Assembly: GCA_027316975.1 (NCBI GenBank)
Contig: DAHVFL010000207.1
Coordinates: 1 to 7,994, forward strand
Source of the DNA: Chloroflexota bacterium
Lineage (GTDB): Bacteria > Chloroflexota > Ktedonobacteria > Ktedonobacterales > Ktedonobacteraceae
Direction: 5' to 3'
DNA length: 7,994 nt
The notes beneath the pieces are model-generated. The model was not told the origin of the DNA and made no database searches. It worked only from the letters and a program-made list of their open reading frames with translations. This document shows, piece after piece, positions 5,922-7,994 of the stretch (position 1 is the stretch's first letter; each line of letters opens with the position of its first letter). Position numbers and translations under genes: made by a program.

Positions 5922-6111
5922 TGTGCTGCTTGTATCGACTTCGTCGCGAATTAGCCCGAATCTCGATAATTTTGTGGTTATTTACAGACAAGATGGTATT
6001 CGATACACATATCGCGCTCCATTTTGTTCACGACACAGGGGCGTAATCTAACTAACGCCTGATTTCGCGGGGTGGCTGTTGGTAGTGCGAAAAGAGAAAG
6101 AGGACGAAAAG

Positions 6112-6507
6112 ATGAGCAAACTGGTAATGATTATTGACGATTCACTCATAGTTCGGAAAATCATCGAAACCAGCCTGAAACGTGAAGGTATCCAATCAGT
6201 GAGTTACGCCGATGGCGTTGAAGCCTTACTTGCATTAAATGAACGCCGTTGCCCCGTACCCGACCTGGTTATACTCGACATCGGTCTTCCTAAGATGGAC
6301 GGCTACGAAGTCGCTCGCCACCTCAAAACGAAACAGCAATTTGGCAATACCACCATTATTATGCTCTCGCGGCGCGATGGCGTCATTGACCGCCTCAAGG
6401 GGCGGCTGGCCGGCGCGAAAGATTACATCACCAAGCCATTCAGAACGCAAGAAATTATGTCGGTCGTTCGTTCATATCTGGACCTGGGCGCGCCTGCCTA
6501 CTCCTAA
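6112..6507 (+). CDS. Stand-alone receiver-domain response regulator (CheY/PilG-like)
   Basis: 131 residues from the ATG at 6112, chosen because AAAGAGGA (6097-6104) lies 7 nt upstream. The frame can be extended to a TTG at 6079, but that adds only a charged 11-residue stretch with no binding site. The protein is a single receiver domain. The acidic pair is Asp9-Asp10 (IIDDS), the phospho-acceptor is Asp56 (VILDIGLPKMDG), the switch Ser is Ser86 (IIMLSRRD), and the conserved Lys is Lys108 (AKDYITKPF). There is no output domain, so it acts by protein-protein contact, like CheY or PilG/PilH-type regulators. It is the first gene of a tight cluster with a CheW-domain protein and a CheA/Hpt-type kinase, which is likely its phosphodonor. 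The soluble kinase at 4652 is an alternative donor. Confidence 0.93.
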   Translation: MSKLVMIIDDSLIVRKIIETSLKREGIQSVSYADGVEALLALNERRCPVPDLVILDIGLPKMDGYEVARHLKTKQQFGNTTIIMLSRRDGVIDRLKGRLAGAKDYITKPFRTQEIMSVVRSYLDLGAPAYS

Positions 6508-6508
6508 C

Positions 6509-7084
6509 ATGGCATTTCAGGATGAAAAAGACGCGCAAAGCCTGGAGCACATGACAGATGAGGAATTCTGGCAGCACGCACACATAGAAGCCGCGAAAGC
6601 TGCTACTATTCTTTCCCCACCTGACAGCGCGGCATTGTCTCAATACCTTGAATGTGGATTACGGCGCGGCACATGTTTTGTGCCACTTCACGCGATTGAA
6701 GCAGTAATTCCCGCGTTTTCTCCGCTTGCCCGCCTGCCCTTTGCTCCTCGCTGGTTGCATGGAGTGCAGGCGTGGCGCGGCGAAATCGTCGCAGTCGTCA
6801 ACCTGGATACGTATCTCTCCAACACCCATACCCCGGCCAACGGCGGAATGGTACTCATCGCTCGCCACCCCGAATGCATCATCGGCCTGCGCGTGCCGGA
6901 AGTTGGATCGACCACCACCATTGAGTTCGAGCAACTTGCGCCGGTCAGCACCCCCTCTACCCTCTACCCTCCTGCGCGGGTAGATGTAATAAAAGGACTG
7001 TATGGCGGATATCCCGTGCTCGATATAGCCAGGCTGCTCAGCGATATGACGCTCCAAATTGAAATGGCGGCGCACCATGCCTGA
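6509..7084 (+). CDS. CheW-domain coupling protein
   Basis: 191 residues. The ATG at 6509 starts one base after the TAA of the receiver gene, which suggests translational coupling; no Shine-Dalgarno of its own is visible. An internal ATG at 6551 with GGAG close by is an alternative. The same frame is open upstream to about 6239, but that part only shadows the receiver gene. Residues about 1-45 are a polar, acidic extension. From residue 52 comes a CheW fold: RGTCFVPLHAIEAVIP, then LPFAPRWLHGVQAWRGEIVA and VVNLDTYL, a match to the CheW signature in which a Gly-x-x-x-Arg-Gly turn precedes the hydrophobic strands. The C-terminal half (IIGLRVPEVG, then VIKGLYGGYPVLDIARLL) completes it. CheW proteins scaffold chemoreceptors to CheA kinases, and here a CheA-type gene overlaps the end by 8 bp. 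Confidence 0.92.
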   Translation: MAFQDEKDAQSLEHMTDEEFWQHAHIEAAKAATILSPPDSAALSQYLECGLRRGTCFVPLHAIEAVIPAFSPLARLPFAPRWLHGVQAWRGEIVAVVNLDTYLSNTHTPANGGMVLIARHPECIIGLRVPEVGSTTTIEFEQLAPVSTPSTLYPPARVDVIKGLYGGYPVLDIARLLSDMTLQIEMAAHHA

Positions 7085-7994
7085 AGAATCAATCCCCTTT
7101 GATCACAGCAAGCTTTCCGCCAGGGATCAGGAAGTGTTACGCACCTTCCTCGCTACCGACAATTTTGAGACACTGCCACCCGATAGCAATGAGACTGCCG
7201 CGCCACTCACGCCCCTGCCCATCGACCCGGCCATCGATCTCGAAGACGAAATGCTTGTAGTTTTCGCCGCCGAGGTGGGCGAAGACCTGGCCGTCTTACG
7301 CAGTGGCCTCGAACAAGCAGAACGCGATGAAGATGTATACTCCCCCGGCTTCCTCACACTGCAACAGGTCGCCCACAAAATACGCGGAAGCGCGGCCATG
7401 ATCGGCTGTGATGCCATGTCTACCATCGCCCATCGTATCGAACTGGTCGTCCACCAGATCACAGCAGGAGAAATCAGCGTGCATACCGGCCTGTATGGAT
7501 TGGGACACGCCGTAGGAGCCATGGAATTAACGCTAGCGAGCGTCGTCACACAAAAACAAGAGGATTTGCACCCCCTGCTCGGTCTCGAACAAGACTTTGT
7601 CACCCTTGGTATCTCGCTCGACGATCGAAGCGACGAATCAACGATCACAACGGAAGCATCGAGAGCCAGAGCGGGAACAGAAGGGACCAGGGCGACCGCG
7701 AGGGTCGCCCGTACCCTGTACGGACCGGATTCGTCCTCTGTGCAGGGTACGGGCGACCCTCGCGGTCGCCCTGGCTCCGATTCGTCCTCCATCGATTTTG
7801 AAAATAATCGTCAGCAATTCGATCAGCTTATCCAGCACACCGAACGTTTAATCGAGCAGCAGACGGCCTTAGAACATGCTCGCAAACAGGTTGACATAGC
7901 TTTTCAGGAACTGCAAACAGCGCAGGCTCGTTTGCGGCGTATCGAAGCTTTTTTCTCAAGCATCTTTATGTCAGGAATGAATGCTGGCTCTGAC
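7077..7994 (+). CDS. CheA/PilL-type histidine kinase, N-terminal part with Hpt domain (3' partial)
   Basis: The frame from the ATG at 7077 stays open to the window edge (306 codons), so the gene continues to the right. It overlaps the CheW stop by 8 bp. Residues about 56-165 form an Hpt domain. LVVFAAEVGEDLAVLRSGLE is its first helix, and VAHKIRGSAAMIG carries the phospho-acceptor His100, matching the H-x-x-K/R-G-S/A pattern of CheA P1 domains. Residues about 185-240 are a Ser/Asp/Arg-rich linker, largely encoded by an inserted palindromic repeat (7687-7774). Residues about 243-292 (QQFDQLIQHTERLIEQQTAL onward) are predicted coiled coil. The dimerisation, ATPase and CheW-like domains expected of CheA would lie beyond the window, so catalytic identity is inferred from Hpt plus the CheW and receiver neighbours. 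No membrane segment is visible. Confidence 0.88.
   Translation, partial: MPEESIPFDHSKLSARDQEVLRTFLATDNFETLPPDSNETAAPLTPLPIDPAIDLEDEMLVVFAAEVGEDLAVLRSGLEQAERDEDVYSPGFLTLQQVAHKIRGSAAMIGCDAMSTIAHRIELVVHQITAGEISVHTGLYGLGHAVGAMELTLASVVTQKQEDLHPLLGLEQDFVTLGISLDDRSDESTITTEASRARAGTEGTRATARVARTLYGPDSSSVQGTGDPRGRPGSDSSSIDFENNRQQFDQLIQHTERLIEQQTALEHARKQVDIAFQELQTAQARLRRIEAFFSSIFMSGMNAGSD
7687..7774. repeat. 88-bp palindromic repeat inserted in frame in the kinase linker
   Basis: Perfect 32-bp arms at 7687-7718 and 7743-7774 are separated by 24 bp. Each arm contains a smaller hairpin (GGGCGACC / GGTCGCCC). 31 bases of the right arm recur with one mismatch at 3026-3056. The ends CCAGGGCG and CGCCCTGG match the ends of the element at 2959-3100. 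An 11-bp direct repeat, GATTCGTCCTC, lies at 7728-7738 and 7779-7789, 51 bp apart. The element contains no stop in the gene's frame. Confidence 0.88.

Larger units (their letters stand above)
5774..6111 (+). other. Non-coding intergenic region / leader of the chemosensory operon
   Basis: No credible gene is seen. The region is AT-rich at its left end. It holds an operator-like inverted repeat, ATTGTT-AG-AACAAT at 5793-5806, 20 nt after the kinase stop. It also holds a candidate promoter (5842-5870) and a stem-loop (5892-5921). If that promoter is real, the leader to the receiver start is over 230 nt. I recognise no known riboswitch or terminator in it. Confidence 0.6.

Noticed and set aside
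6079..6111. TTG start for the receiver gene
   Set aside because: It adds 11 charged residues before the receiver fold, while the ATG at 6112 has a well-placed AAAGAGGA.
6239..6508. N-terminal extension of the CheW gene to an earlier ATG
   Set aside because: It would overlap nearly the whole second half of the receiver gene and has no CheW-like sequence. The ATG at 6509 directly after the receiver stop is far more plausible.
7127..7792. 221-codon open frame on the minus strand
   Set aside because: It is antisense to the Hpt kinase, which has a clear phospho-acceptor motif. It is Ser/Arg/Thr-rich with no recognisable fold.

Overview
The window looks like a piece of a moderately GC-rich bacterial chromosome. 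My best guess is a member of the Ktedonobacteria (Chloroflexota). This rests on the Hanks-type Ser/Thr kinase, the rich two-component signalling, the Gly/Phe/Pro-rich small protein behind a GATATATC-type operator array, and families of GC-rich palindromic repeats. No marker gene fixes the taxonomy, so this is inference.

Layout, left to right. (1) 1-462 is the C-terminal part of a Ser/Thr protein kinase whose start lies outside the window. (2) 463-607 is a compact intergenic region with three GATATATC-type palindromic sites. It precedes a small Gly/Phe/Pro-rich protein (608-1093) that has a helical C-terminal domain. (3) A nearly perfect 33-bp-arm inverted repeat (1099-1175) is followed by a strong promoter and a tRNA-Asn(GTT) gene (1262-1333). 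(4) Two tandem, paralogous alpha/beta hydrolases lie on the minus strand (2871 down to 1358) and overlap by ATGA. (5) 2872-3193 is an intergenic region holding a 142-bp MITE-like palindromic element and a strong promoter on the plus strand. (6) A GT-B (GT4-type) glycosyltransferase (3194-4618) and a soluble PAS-HisKA-HATPase histidine kinase (4652-5773) follow in one probable operon. (7) 5774-6111 is non-coding and holds a possible promoter and a leader hairpin. (8) A tight chemosensory-type operon closes the window: a stand-alone receiver (6112-6507), a CheW-domain protein (6509-7084), and the N-terminal part of a CheA/Hpt-type kinase (7077-7994). The last gene is open at the right edge.

Working together: the last three genes are separated by 1 nt or overlap by 8 bp, and they look like the output regulator, coupling protein and kinase of one chemosensory/phosphorelay pathway (Pil-Chp-like or Che-like). 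The orphan histidine kinase just upstream is co-oriented but separated by about 340 bp and has no receiver in its own operon, so it could feed the stand-alone receiver. This is unproven.

The most notable structural observation is a palindromic repeat with 32-bp perfect arms at 7687-7774. It lies inside the Hpt-kinase reading frame, and that frame reads straight through it. A 31-bp stretch of it, with one mismatch, recurs inside the intergenic element at 3026-3056. This points to a mobile repeat family that enters both intergenic and coding DNA. I do not see a clearly new enzymatic or defence system here.
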